64,000 nucleotides of DNA. Source: Paenibacillus athensensis (GTDB lineage Bacteria > Bacillota > Bacilli > Paenibacillales > NBRC-103111). The position numbers were made by a program, and so were the translations under genes. Location of the stretch: NCBI RefSeq assembly GCF_004514475.2, contig NZ_MYFO02000004.1, forward strand, positions 124,001 to 188,000, written 5' to 3'. Shown here one piece after another: positions 51,301 through 59,637 of the stretch (position 1 is its first letter; each line of letters begins with the position of its first letter). The notes under the pieces are model-generated. The model did no database searches, was not told where the DNA came from, and worked only from the letters and a program-made list of their open reading frames with translations.

Positions 51301-53309
51301 ATCTGTGGATGTTCCAGGCGTATCAGATCCAGGACCGCGCTTATGCGCTGACGGCGTATTCGACGCCGGATATGGTCGATCCGGATCGGACGCTGCTGGA
51401 GATTATCGCGCGGGAAGCCAAGCTGACCGAGGCGCTGAGCGGCAAGGTGCGCTACAGCGATACGGCAAGCGATCCGCGTCTGGGCTACATCAATGAAGCC
51501 GATTATTTGGGCTACATGAGCGGCAGCGGCGGCAGCTTCCATCCGGGGGACGGCGTGACGGCCGGCGAGTTCGTGCAGATTTTGAAAAACGCCCGGCTGG
51601 CTGACGTTTCGTTCAGCTCCGCAGAGAGCGGCGCGTTGACGGTTAGCCAAGCAGCGGCGATTGCCGCTGCAGCGATCGGCATTCCGGCTCCGACGGCGCT
51701 GGCGCCGGCATTGGACGGAAGCCGGACGCTGACACGCGCCGAGGTTGCCGAGCTGACGGTCCGCCTGTGCGACGTGCTGCAAGCCGCGGGAGCGGACAGC
51801 GCGGCTGCGCCCTATACGCTGGACGCGACGGGGCTTGGCCATCTGCTGGCAGCGGCCTTGCTGCCGGGAGGACCGCTGACGGCGGTATACGCGCCGAAAA
51901 CGGCGGGCTTGGTGAAGGCGCTGGCGATTGAGCTGGCGGCGCAAAAAGGCGCCAAGCTGGCGTTGTTCGAGGGCGACAAGAAGGTCGCTGAAGCGACGGC
52001 GACCGGCGGGCGGCAGACGTGGACGGTGCCGATCAGCGTGGGCGTTCACAAGAATCTGGCGCTCACGGTGACGGATGAGCTGGGGGATTTCAACAAGGTC
52101 TATTTGCCGGTGATGACGATTCGCCAAGCCGATGGCGCGGGCAGCACCAGCGGCGATGCCGGAGGTACAGGTGCCGGTGAAGCGGCTGGCAACGGCAACG
52201 TAACCGTTGTCTCGTCGCAGACACTGACCCGTCCGGTGGACGGCAAGGTGAAGGTGACGCTTGCTGCAGGCAGCGCCAGACTGTCATTGCCGCTGGACGC
52301 AGCGAAGCTGCTGGGCGACAGCAAGCTGGTCGTCGAACGCAGCGGCTTGTCGGCCGAATTGCCGTCGAGCGTGCTGGGTCGGCTGCAGCAGTTGGCCGCG
52401 CAGAACGGCCTGAAGAACGCCAGCATCAGCTTTGGCGTTGTGCCGGTCGACAAAGCGGCGCAAGCCGCGCTGCTGGAGCAGGCGGCGGCGGCTAGCGCGG
52501 CAGGCGTGAAGCCTGCGGGCGATATGTATGAATTTACGCTTTCCGTGACTGGCGAGGATGGCAGCGAGACGAAGCTGGGCTTGTTTGACGAGCCGCTGAC
52601 GCTGCGCTTCCAGGTGGAGGCCGAAGCGGGAACGAATGCCGATTTGCTGGGCATTTACTATGTGGCTGACGATGGACATCTGGAATACGTCCGCAGCCGA
52701 CGGGACGGCGATCAGCTGGTAGCGGAAGTGACGCATTTCAGCAAATACGCGGCGCTTTCCTACGAGAAATCGTTCGCCGATGTGCCTGCAGGGCACTGGG
52801 CGTCGGCAGCGATCCAGCGGCTGGCTGCCCGTCAGGTGCTAGACGGCGTCACGGTCGATCGCTTTGAGCCAGGCCGCAACGTGACCCGGGCCGAAGCAGC
52901 GGCGCTGCTCGTGCGGGCGCTTGGCTTGCCGGCTCCGGCTGACGCTCCGGCGTTCGCCGACGTGCCGGCCGGCGCGTGGTATGCGCCCGCGGTAGCGGCC
53001 GCCGCAGCGGCGGGGCTGATCGAAGGGCGCGGCGACGGCACGTTTGCGCCGGATGCGCCAATCAGCCGCGAAGAGATGGCTGCGCTGGCCGTGCGCGCGA
53101 CCGGAGCGGCTGACGCCGCGGCCGGCAGCGCAGCCGCGCTGCCGGGCTACGCCGACGAGGCCGACATCCAGCCGTGGGCCGTGCGCTACGTGCAAGCGGC
53201 GTTCGCCCAAGGGCTGATGGAGGGCCGCGACGGCGGCCGGTTTGCGCCGCAGGCCGGGCTGACCCGCGCCGAGGCTGCCCAGCTGGCGCTCCGCCTGCTG
53301 GAGCGCTGA
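48393..53309 (+). CDS. SLH-anchored multidomain GH5-type beta-mannanase
   Basis: The 1638-residue surface enzyme starts at ATG 48393 behind GGGAGG. In order: signal peptide (about 1-33), a mannan-binding-like beta domain (35-215), a Pro/Thr linker (216-225), a second similar domain (230-415), two Ig-like modules (416-600), and a GH5_7-like catalytic domain (605-990) with acid/base E804 in AWDLMNEPR and nucleophile E922 in LLQEWGL. Degenerate SLH-like repeats (about 1010-1160), a beta region (about 1170-1455) and three intact C-terminal SLH repeats (1461-1638) follow. It hydrolyses mannan at the cell wall and feeds the adjacent ABC importer. Mannan specificity is inferred from GH5_7-like sequence and the GH113 neighbour. 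Confidence 0.9.
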   Translation: MKKGSWRSAAARWTSVLMIAGLLPVQATPFSVSAAAASDLVFDFEDGTAMGWGAAWNGSAGAVSASSDVSVTDNAYALAVPATFSNANNWDKLDIGVYLDEAHNAVDLALYSSLDFDLMVPVDAFSGTLGVKAAMNDPDWADIDAAYGLDPATAEHTTIGSTEYAVFHRSVNFDNVANKATRKQLVLEIAGQNADFAGMLYLDNVKLISSGVDGGEPTPTPPPPTKEAPATDYVKPQAGQDYTYSFDTNNNGWFDDWGGAFKTNFPIVYSTDLAQPGNPGALRLNVNYDGSGWNEANASVWMSGAENQKFDLTAYEKIAFDIYIPLSARTASPNGIFKMRPFLNANFYGFHDVYDYKLSDLPVVTINGVSYMKLHAEEPLGSLPRMDSGKLGITFAANGIVHNGPIYLDDVKLETYKAFKGFLSAPKQADIVSGSVALSADVMVPPTASVASVKVVTPSGEVPLTLQDGHYVGQWDSTQVDDGFYTLSLQVVGSDNETSHQDIEVQVKNSDTAVSWTAPTAGSALSGSYALSLNITSSAGVQTATVELNGTQFPLVNAGGQTYTAQIDTTLFADGVYTLVADVTDGNGQTTTDFIDAVIQNGAGVSGFVTRDGAQFKLGGEPYYFVGYNTYNLPFFYPSASGMNQKIVTFTTDGRRLEKIIPAGTNYSFEQLVDLNLTEARKLGMTVVRTWLFNTDLTNDHSYYVGDYAHFREEQFARFDYILDSAKRHGVRVMPTLSNYWTDYGGIKAYATANNLQWLEFYTNPQLKQLFKDYIQYATNRTNTLTQVAYKDDPTIIAWDLMNEPRMDASSDTSADRSLFDPTGDKLGAWLEEMAAYTKSVDGHHLVAAGAEGHGYEGFGSRTEGYGDDPIRVQNQPSLDFISYHPYPNEPWADFSYFKADSFVTQFAADSLQSGKPVLLQEWGLRATEPITNVSGVHVQPDDPTYAAVKNVWFKTLLGDFRRAGGSGSNLWMFQAYQIQDRAYALTAYSTPDMVDPDRTLLEIIAREAKLTEALSGKVRYSDTASDPRLGYINEADYLGYMSGSGGSFHPGDGVTAGEFVQILKNARLADVSFSSAESGALTVSQAAAIAAAAIGIPAPTALAPALDGSRTLTRAEVAELTVRLCDVLQAAGADSAAAPYTLDATGLGHLLAAALLPGGPLTAVYAPKTAGLVKALAIELAAQKGAKLALFEGDKKVAEATATGGRQTWTVPISVGVHKNLALTVTDELGDFNKVYLPVMTIRQADGAGSTSGDAGGTGAGEAAGNGNVTVVSSQTLTRPVDGKVKVTLAAGSARLSLPLDAAKLLGDSKLVVERSGLSAELPSSVLGRLQQLAAQNGLKNASISFGVVPVDKAAQAALLEQAAAASAAGVKPAGDMYEFTLSVTGEDGSETKLGLFDEPLTLRFQVEAEAGTNADLLGIYYVADDGHLEYVRSRRDGDQLVAEVTHFSKYAALSYEKSFADVPAGHWASAAIQRLAARQVLDGVTVDRFEPGRNVTRAEAAALLVRALGLPAPADAPAFADVPAGAWYAPAVAAAAAAGLIEGRGDGTFAPDAPISREEMAALAVRATGAADAAAGSAAALPGYADEADIQPWAVRYVQAAFAQGLMEGRDGGRFAPQAGLTRAEAAQLALRLLER

Positions 53310-53362
53310 GCCGGGCCTCGCAGCGGCTGCGGGCCTGAGCGGGCGGCTGCGCCAACGATCCC

Positions 53363-53403
53363 AAAAAACTCCCGATCGCCAAACGGCGGTTCGGGAGTTT
53401 TTT
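53363..53403. terminator. Bidirectional terminator (mannanase / VOC gene)
   Basis: AAAAAACTCCCGA and TCGGGAGTTTTTT flank a smaller inner hairpin. A and T tracts on both sides serve both convergent genes. Confidence 0.9.
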
Positions 53404-53443
53404 GGTGTTGGCCGAGCGCGGGCATGCAGCGCAAGGGCCGTCA

Positions 53444-53791
53444 CTATTTTTGCCAGAGCTCGATCAGTCGGCCCTCCGGGTCTTGGATCCAGATAAAGGA
53501 ACCGAATTCCCCGGTTTCTTTGCCTCTGGCCAGCGGGACACCGAGCTGTTCGAGGTGCCGGAGCATGTCGTCGAGATTCTCAACCTGAAAATTTAACATC
53601 ACTTGTTGTTCGGTCGGGAAGTAATCGTCGTTTTGGTCAAAGAAGGAAAAGGCCGTCTGGTTGTCTGCGGTGGGCTGGATCACGGTGCCGTTCCAGTTGT
53701 TGATGTCCAGCTTGAGCGTGTCACTGTACCATTGTTTGGTTGCTTCCAGGTTGCGGGTTCTCCAGAAGATGCCTCCGAAGCCTTTAATCAT
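53444..53791 (-). CDS. VOC (glyoxalase/bleomycin-resistance fold) protein
   Basis: This 115-residue single-domain protein starts at ATG 53791 (AGGAG upstream). The sequence GFGGIFWRTRNLEATKQWYSDTLKL, the middle strand QVMLNFQVENLDDMLRHLEQLGV and the end IWIQDPEGRLIELWQ fit the vicinal oxygen chelate family, with the metal-ligand Glu in the last motif. The substrate is unknown. It lies inside the mannan locus but shows no evident link to it. Confidence 0.88.
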   Translation of the reverse strand: MIKGFGGIFWRTRNLEATKQWYSDTLKLDINNWNGTVIQPTADNQTAFSFFDQNDDYFPTEQQVMLNFQVENLDDMLRHLEQLGVPLARGKETGEFGSFIWIQDPEGRLIELWQK

Positions 53792-53873
53792 CGTTTCCAG
53801 CTCCTGTCGTTTATCAAATGTTTTCCGTAGAATTATTCGCGATGGGAGCGGAAGTTCCTCTATGATCGGCATT

Positions 53874-55124
53874 TTATACGCCAGACGGGCTGCTTTCCGG
53901 GGCTTCTGCAGGCTGCTGCTCAAGCCGTTCAAGCCGCTCGATCAGCTCCATGCAGGCCCGGCCGTTATGGTAAGGACATTTCCAGGCGTTCGTTTTCGGA
54001 TCTTCCGGGTAGATGTTGCCCTCCCGGCTGACCCGCCAATACCATTCGCCGTGCTCGCGATCCTTGAGCGCCGTCAGGATGAAACGCCACGTCCGCAGCG
54101 CCGCTTCGGCGTAGACGCGGTTTCCGCTCCATTGATAGGCGTTGAAAAATCCGACGACGGCTTCCGCTTGCGGCCACCAGAGCTTGTCGGTGTCCAGCCC
54201 GCGTCCGGGCTCGCGCTCGTGGAACACGCCGCCGTCAACATCGACGCCTTCCGCCAGCGTGGCTTGCGCCATACGCAGCGCCGTGCGGCTTGTATCGCGC
54301 GTCAGCTCCGCGTCGCCGAGCATCTCGGCGGCTTCGCAAAGCAGCCAGCTGCCCTCGATGTCGTGCCCGTAGGACTCGATGGCGGACAACGGCTGCCACG
54401 CCGCATCGAAAAACAACACAAAGCGCGACGTCTTTGGATGCACGATCCGCTCCTGCACGATGAAGACCAGCATCGTCAACTGGCGGCGCAGGGCGTCATT
54501 CGGCCAGACGCGATACAGGCAGGTATACGCTTCAAGCATGTGCAAATGGGCATTCATCGATTTGTCGACGACATAGGGCCGGCCGGAATCGTGCAGGCGA
54601 CGCGTGACCGGGGTATGCGTCCAATCGCGGGCAAACACTTCCAGGTAGCCGCCGTGCTCGACATCGGCGCAGCGCTGCTCCAGCAGCTCGAACAGCGAAA
54701 TCGCCGCGTCGAGCGCTCCGGGCTTGCCGAAGGCGCGATAATATTCGGACAAGCCGTACAGCGCAAACGATTGCCCGTAAATGCGCTTGTCCGGTACGCT
54801 GGGCGTGCCGTCGGCATGCAGCTCCCAGTAGTAGCCGCCGTGCAAGCGGTCACGAAAGCTCGCTTCCAGATAAGCAAACGCACGGTCGGCGAACGCGGCA
54901 TAACGGGCGTCGGGCTTCAGGCGGTATGCGGCCGAGAACGTCCAGAGGATGCGGGCGTGCAGCACAAGCGCCTTGGGCGCGTCGGGAACCGGCTGGAGCG
55001 GATAACGGATGGTCCCGATAAAACCGCCGTGCGCATCGTCTTGCACGTGCGTTAACCAAAATGAAAGCAGGCTGTCCAGCTCGCGCTCTGCTTCCATACG
55101 CAGAGCGGGAAAATGAAGTCCCAT
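53874..55124 (-). CDS. Cellobiose/mannobiose 2-epimerase (AGE family)
   Basis: The 416-residue alpha/alpha-barrel protein has the AGE-family histidine motifs: YGHDIEGSWLL, TDKLWWPQAEAVVGF and KCPYHNGRACMEL, with the two catalytic histidines expected in YGHD and YHNGR. These strings are characteristic of cellobiose 2-epimerases, which interconvert beta-mannobiose and mannosyl-glucose. It is cytoplasmic (no signal). AAGGAGG precedes ATG 55124. It diverges from the GH113 gene, which would supply mannobiose. Confidence 0.9.
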   Translation of the reverse strand: MGLHFPALRMEAERELDSLLSFWLTHVQDDAHGGFIGTIRYPLQPVPDAPKALVLHARILWTFSAAYRLKPDARYAAFADRAFAYLEASFRDRLHGGYYWELHADGTPSVPDKRIYGQSFALYGLSEYYRAFGKPGALDAAISLFELLEQRCADVEHGGYLEVFARDWTHTPVTRRLHDSGRPYVVDKSMNAHLHMLEAYTCLYRVWPNDALRRQLTMLVFIVQERIVHPKTSRFVLFFDAAWQPLSAIESYGHDIEGSWLLCEAAEMLGDAELTRDTSRTALRMAQATLAEGVDVDGGVFHEREPGRGLDTDKLWWPQAEAVVGFFNAYQWSGNRVYAEAALRTWRFILTALKDREHGEWYWRVSREGNIYPEDPKTNAWKCPYHNGRACMELIERLERLEQQPAEAPESSPSGV

Positions 55125-55222
55125 AAATATTCCTCCTTGTTATGATAACAAAATAACGATAATAAGGGGTTTTTCAGGATTTTGTTAGCGGAAATAGCGC
55201 GATTTTAAGCTTTTTTCGAGAA

Positions 55223-55265
55223 TGAAAACGTATTCGTTGCTGATCTTTCGAGTTTTTGTTATGAT
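55223..55265 (+). promoter_or_regulatory. Promoter of the GH113 gene with cre/LacI-like site
   Basis: TTGCTG (55237-55242), 17 bp and TATGAT (55260-55265) form a good promoter. TGAAAACGTATTCG (55223-55236; 12 of 14 cre positions) lies just upstream, and it contains most of the inverted repeat AACG-N4-CGTT (55227-55238). The divergent 2-epimerase promoter may share it. Confidence 0.5.
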
Positions 55266-55314
55266 CAAATTAAACTAACGAAATGATAACATGCACAGCG
55301 AGGAGAGGACAACC

Positions 55315-56265
55315 ATGAATTGGAAATATGGACAGGTGAACGGAATGACTTGGGGCTGGACGGGGGCGCGCGGCACGTGGGGGTGTGCGGAAGCCGACCG
55401 CTCGATGGAGGAGATGGCGAAGCTGGGCGTTGATTGGGTGACGCTGGCTTTTGCGGCTTATCAGGATCACCCGCAGGCGACAACCATTCGCTACGAGGAG
55501 GCGCCGACGATTACAGACGACGAGCTGCGCAGGGCGATTGCCAAGGCGCGGGAGCTGGGGATGCGGATTTGCCTGAAGCCGATCGTTAATTGCAGCAACG
55601 GCGTGTGGCGGGCGCATATCGGTTTTTTTGAGCAGGATGTGCCGGGTGAGCCTTCATGGACGGAATGGTTCGCGTCCTACGAGCGGTTTATGGAGCATTA
55701 TGCGCGCATTGCGGAAGAGGAGCAGGTTGAGTTGTTTGCGGTTGGCTGCGAAATGGTGCAGATGGACCGTCGCGAAGCGCAGATTCGGGCGATGATTGCC
55801 AAAGTGCGCAGCGTGTACAGCGGGCTGATTACTTATAATTGCGACAAATATCAAGAGGACCGGATCGGCTGGTGGGATGCGGTTGACGTGATTTCCTCCA
55901 GCGGATATTATCCGACCGGGACATGGGAAGCGCATTTGGCGCGGATCCAATCGGTGGTGGATGCGTATGGCAAGCCGTTTCTGTTTTTGGAGGGCGGATG
56001 TCCAAGCCGCGAGGGCGCCAGCTTGCGGCCAAACGACTGGAGCCTGGCCGGTGCAGCCGATGAAGAGGAGCAAGCCCGTTATTACGAGGAAGTGTTCCGG
56101 CATTGCCAGCCGCAGAGCTGGGTGCTCGGCTTCATGTTCTGGGATTGGCCGGCCCGGCTGTATGCCCCCGCCGATGCTGCGGCGAACGACGATTACTGCA
56201 TTTACGGCAAAAAGGCCGCGGAAGTCGTCTCCCGCTACTACCAGAGCCGCTCCTTGATCGGCTAG
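55315..56265 (+). CDS. GH113-family beta-mannanase (intracellular)
   Basis: The 316-residue TIM-barrel protein starts MNWKYGQVNGMTWGWTGARG, characteristic of GH113 mannanases such as that of Alicyclobacillus. It has ICLKPIVNC, a candidate acid/base Glu in FAVGCEMVQMDRRE, and a nucleophile candidate in FLFLEGGCPSREG. No signal peptide is present, so it should cleave imported manno-oligosaccharides in the cytoplasm. GAGGAGAGG precedes ATG 55315. It diverges from the 2-epimerase gene. Confidence 0.88.
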   Translation: MNWKYGQVNGMTWGWTGARGTWGCAEADRSMEEMAKLGVDWVTLAFAAYQDHPQATTIRYEEAPTITDDELRRAIAKARELGMRICLKPIVNCSNGVWRAHIGFFEQDVPGEPSWTEWFASYERFMEHYARIAEEEQVELFAVGCEMVQMDRREAQIRAMIAKVRSVYSGLITYNCDKYQEDRIGWWDAVDVISSSGYYPTGTWEAHLARIQSVVDAYGKPFLFLEGGCPSREGASLRPNDWSLAGAADEEEQARYYEEVFRHCQPQSWVLGFMFWDWPARLYAPADAAANDDYCIYGKKAAEVVSRYYQSRSLIG

Positions 56266-56412
56266 AGCGACCGGCGCGCCCAGCGCGCCCGGCAGGCAAA
56301 CGTGCAGCGCCGGATGACAGCGCGCAGCCGGATGTGCGCAGGCAGCCGGGCAGCGCCTAGCAGCACAAGCTCTGGCGCAGCCTGGCGTTGTGTCTCGTGG
56401 CCTGCGCTACCG

Positions 56413-56865
56413 CTAGTCGGCTTGGCCGATGCCGGATGCCCGGCACGTTTGCAGGATGCTGCGTATCGTAGCGGCTGCTCCTGCCGGGCAACGGACGACG
56501 AGCACGACGTCGAAGCGCGGGGAGTTGGCTTTGCGCTGCTTGCGGGAGCGCGTGACGAGCAGGTCAAGGATGAAGCCGGCAAGCGCTCCGGCAGCCAGAC
56601 CGGCCAAGCCGCTAAGAATCGGCCCCGCGGCCAGGCGAAAGCCGAGGCAGGCGGCAACGACCGCGCCGACGGTCGCCAAGACGGCCGACAAATCGAGCAG
56701 GCTTTGCCCGTCAGAGCGATGAATCGTATCGAACAGCCGGACAGAAGGCGCAACCGGCTCCAGCGCAATGGCGGTCATATCGGATTCGGCGATGCCGGCT
56801 TCGCGCAGCTGCATGATCGCCAGCTCAAGCCAGTGGGATTGTTCAAAGGAAGAAACCAGATGCAT
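56413..56865 (-). CDS. Membrane protein of unknown function (stress-protein-like)
   Basis: The 150-residue product has a soluble N-terminal part (about 1-55) that looks like a ferredoxin-type fold, two adjacent Gly/Ala-rich hydrophobic segments (about 58-105) and a soluble tail with VVLVVRC. The layout resembles DUF1269/17M-type general stress proteins, but I do not recognise a firm family. It begins seven bases after the preceding membrane protein gene and probably forms one operon with it. The 56266-56412 gap downstream is GC-rich with no feature seen. Confidence 0.6.
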   Translation of the reverse strand: MHLVSSFEQSHWLELAIMQLREAGIAESDMTAIALEPVAPSVRLFDTIHRSDGQSLLDLSAVLATVGAVVAACLGFRLAAGPILSGLAGLAAGALAGFILDLLVTRSRKQRKANSPRFDVVLVVRCPAGAAATIRSILQTCRASGIGQAD

Positions 56866-56871
56866 AACGGG

Positions 56872-57660
56872 CTACTCGCTTTCCTTGGTTTGCAGCAGGG
56901 AGTCGAGGCGACCTTGGCAGGAGCGGCGCAGAAACTGGCGCTGCTCTTTTTTGTAGAGCTTGTTTTGCTCGGTAGCCGTCAACTGTGCGTCATAAGCTGC
57001 AAAGCAGTAGATCGAAGGCAGGAACAGCGACCATTCCGGATTCATCCGGCCGGTTGGCAACGTCCAGGGCTCGGACAGCAGCTCGTACAGGCATTCGGCG
57101 AAGCCGGAATAGATGGAAATCGATATCGTACAGACGATGAGAAAGAAGCCGGTCGGGATTTTATGCAAATACAAATGCCCGAGTCCCGGAAACAGCAGCG
57201 ACCAGCAAGCGGCCAGCCACGGATGCCGGCGGTCGAGATAGTTCAGCGCCATGCCCGTCATTTTGAACGGTACAATCGGCGCTTGCTCGTAGTCGGCCAG
57301 CCGGCAAATATTGTTAAGATCGACGGTCTGCCGGTAGCTGTCCCAAATCGCATGGATGTAGACCGGGATGTACAGCAGCGCCCACTTCATATGGAGCGTT
57401 TGCTTGGCCTGCTCCAGACGTCCGGTAAACGACAGCACCATCGCTTCGTTAATATGAGCGTTGGCATTGATGAAAATTTCCCAGAGAATCAAAATAAAGC
57501 CTTTCACGTGAATGCCCAGCAGCAGATGCCCAAAGCCGGGCAGCGCAGCCGACCACCAAGCGGTAATCCACGGATTGCGACGATGAATGATATTGCTGTT
57601 GATCGTTTCCGTGAAGGAGTTGTAGCGCCGGTACGCACGCGTAGCGTCGGTGTTGTTCAT
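56872..57660 (-). CDS. Polytopic membrane protein with duplicated PGxGHL motif
   Basis: The 262-residue protein has four to six helices. Two blocks repeat: RNPWITAWWSAALPGFGHLL at about residue 28 and RHPWLAACWSLLFPGLGHLY at about residue 145, each followed by a hydrophobic helix, so the protein arose by internal duplication. PG(F/L)GH resembles TM2-domain or DUF5683-like modules. The function is unknown. GAGGAG precedes ATG 57660. The next gene begins seven bases after its stop. Confidence 0.65.
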   Translation of the reverse strand: MNNTDATRAYRRYNSFTETINSNIIHRRNPWITAWWSAALPGFGHLLLGIHVKGFILILWEIFINANAHINEAMVLSFTGRLEQAKQTLHMKWALLYIPVYIHAIWDSYRQTVDLNNICRLADYEQAPIVPFKMTGMALNYLDRRHPWLAACWSLLFPGLGHLYLHKIPTGFFLIVCTISISIYSGFAECLYELLSEPWTLPTGRMNPEWSLFLPSIYCFAAYDAQLTATEQNKLYKKEQRQFLRRSCQGRLDSLLQTKESE

Positions 57661-57744
57661 GCCAAGATCAGCTCCTCATAGCGGCTGCGTTCCCGCTTGC
57701 GGTCAGCTGTTAGTTTGTTCCATTGGTCGGCGATTATGCGCAGG

Positions 57745-58350
57745 CTACTCGACTTTGGCCCCGTAGGCTCGCAGGAAAGCGACAGCTTGCGTTGCGTCCA
57801 TGCGCGCGCCCTGCACGTTCACGGCTTTGAAGTCGATGCCGTCCATCACGGCTCCGCGCAGGTCCGCGCCCTTGAGAACGGCTCCGGCCAGCTGGGCCCG
57901 CTCCAGATCGGCCTTGCGCAAATCGGCCTTCTCCAGCTCCGCTCCGCTAAAGTCCGCTTCGACAAAGCGGATGCCGCGCAGGTCCTGTTTGACGAGCCGG
58001 GCGTGGCGCAGGTTGACGTAAGACCAGTCGCCCTGCTGCATGGTGATGCCATCAAGCTTCGCTTTGGTGAAGTCGGAGCCGGTCATTTTGCACAGCTCAA
58101 ATTTGGCCACAAACAGATTCGCTTCGTGAAAACGGCAGTTGACAAACGCTGTTTCCCGGTGCACCGAGCCGTTCAGCTGCGCGCCGGCAAAATCGCATTC
58201 AGCGAACCGGCAGCCGGACGTATGGATTTCATCGAGCTGCGCGCCGATAAACCGGCAGCGCGTGAAGGTACAGCGGGTCAGCTCCCCGTAACGCAAATCC
58301 TTATGACTGAAATCGACATCTTCATACGTTTGATCGATGTAGGTATACAT
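57745..58350 (-). CDS. Pentapeptide-repeat protein
   Basis: The 201-residue protein is built almost entirely of A(D/N)LXX-type repeats: CRFAECDFAGAQL, FVEADFSGAELEKADLRKAD and LKGADLRGAVMDGIDF. It folds as a right-handed beta-helix. Qnr-type relatives mimic DNA and protect gyrase from quinolones, but the sequence alone cannot assign that role. The start at 58350 has a weak GGAGCTGG site. It is followed by the membrane-protein pair in the same direction. Confidence 0.9.
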   Translation of the reverse strand: MYTYIDQTYEDVDFSHKDLRYGELTRCTFTRCRFIGAQLDEIHTSGCRFAECDFAGAQLNGSVHRETAFVNCRFHEANLFVAKFELCKMTGSDFTKAKLDGITMQQGDWSYVNLRHARLVKQDLRGIRFVEADFSGAELEKADLRKADLERAQLAGAVLKGADLRGAVMDGIDFKAVNVQGARMDATQAVAFLRAYGAKVE

Positions 58351-58627
58351 GAGGAACCAGCTCCTATGCCAAAAAATAGGCGGTACGAATCGCGCCTGCT
58401 TATTCGACTATAGCCGTTTCACTGCGGGCTGACAACCTGCGGGTCCTGTGTGTGGCTTGGCCAAGCGTTTGCGGGCCGGGCAGGCGCAACCGGGGGCCGG
58501 TCCGGCAGATGTCCGCCGGTCTGCCGGTTCTGCAGGCGTCCGCCGGTACTGGTGCCGGGGCCGATGTGGCATACGGCATACGGTGGCTGCCCGCAGGCTT
58601 CGCAGCAGAAGCCCTTGCCGCGGGTCG
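58351..58627. other. GC-rich intergenic region
   Basis: No gene supported. The stretch is very GC-rich and contains imperfect short repeats of GTCCGCCGGT at 58509 and 58538. A terminator is not evident. Confidence 0.35.
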
Positions 58628-59443
58628 CTATGCGCCGCCGCGTATGCCGCTGACAGCGAGCATGTACATGCGCATCGCCTGTGCGCCGTCGAGCAGCCAT
58701 GCGCGGTAATCGCGCTCGGCCGCTGCATGCTGCTCGGCTGTCGTGAAGCCGTCGCGTGCCATTTGCGGTCCGCGGCTGCTGGCGGTATCCGCCCATACGC
58801 CGAGAACGGCGGCAAAATCGCTGCGGCTGCGCTCGCTTTCTTCATGCTGCGGCCAGACGGTCAGCTCGCGGACGCCGCAAGCTGCAAGCAGATCGGGCAG
58901 CCGGTCGGCAATCGCGTTGTCGAAGCCGGCGTCGGCCCGCCACTGCAAATACGCGGCGTAAAAGATCGCCATGCTGGCCGGAGGCTGCGGCGTCCAGGCG
59001 ATTTTCTCATGATTGTAATCGGCAATCATTATCTGGCCGCCGATGCGGACCGCACCAAGCAGCGCAGCGAGCGCCCGCTCAGGCTCGGCCAGCCAGACGA
59101 AAAGCCGCGCGGCCGTGACGAGATCGAACTGCTCCCGGTAGGCGGACAGCTCATAGACGTCCTCGACAGCGAAGCTGAGACCGGGCACGTCGCCGTGAAG
59201 CTGTCGCGCGCGTTCGATCAGCTGCGGGCTGCTGTCGATGCCGAGCACCCGGCCCTCGGGGCCAACGGCTTCGGCAATGCCGCGTGTAATGGCGCCGGTG
59301 CCGCAGCCGGCGTCAAGCACGGTCATGCCCGGCCGCAGCAGGTCGGCAAGCCGGGGAAAGGACCGCTCCAGCGAGCGGGCGTCGAGCACATCGGTCAGCT
59401 TGCCGGTTAATGCTGCACGCTGTTGGGCGATACGATGATCCAT
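58628..59443 (-). CDS. SAM-dependent methyltransferase
   Basis: The 271-residue class I methyltransferase has motif I VLDAGCGTGAITRGIAEAVG (about residues 42-61), motif II GRVLGIDSSPQLIERA and the post-motif FDLVTAARLFVWLAEPERAL. It is of the UbiE/Methyltransf_25 type. The acceptor is unknown. AAGGAGGAG precedes ATG 59443. It appears monocistronic. Confidence 0.9.
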   Translation of the reverse strand: MDHRIAQQRAALTGKLTDVLDARSLERSFPRLADLLRPGMTVLDAGCGTGAITRGIAEAVGPEGRVLGIDSSPQLIERARQLHGDVPGLSFAVEDVYELSAYREQFDLVTAARLFVWLAEPERALAALLGAVRIGGQIMIADYNHEKIAWTPQPPASMAIFYAAYLQWRADAGFDNAIADRLPDLLAACGVRELTVWPQHEESERSRSDFAAVLGVWADTASSRGPQMARDGFTTAEQHAAAERDYRAWLLDGAQAMRMYMLAVSGIRGGA

Positions 59444-59598
59444 GCTAACTCCTCCTTGGTCAAAGCCGTTAGGGTGCTTCCATCGTAAAGTGGATTGATA
59501 TATTGGTCAAATATATAAAATAAATAAATTTGATAGTTATTTCCTATGAGGACCTTCGCTACTTTCGCGGGCCGACCGCCCTACTACCGGCTAACGGC

Positions 59599-59637
59599 AA
59601 AGAAGCGCACTGCCGGCCGGCAGTGCGCTTCTTTTTT
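59599..59637. terminator. Terminator after htpG
   Basis: AAGAAGCGCACTGCC and GGCAGTGCGCTTCTT form a 15-pair stem with a GGCC-type loop, flanked by T residues. It ends the minus-strand htpG transcript and touches its last codon. Confidence 0.85.

Noticed and set aside
50103-52127. A 674-codon open frame on the minus strand inside the mannanase gene
   Set aside because: It mirrors the codon structure of the real gene, has low-complexity Arg/His/Gln content, no ribosome site and no recognisable domain.
58509-58548. Short GTCCGCCGGT-type repeats
   Set aside because: Only two imperfect copies in GC-rich DNA; no evidence of a functional repeat.
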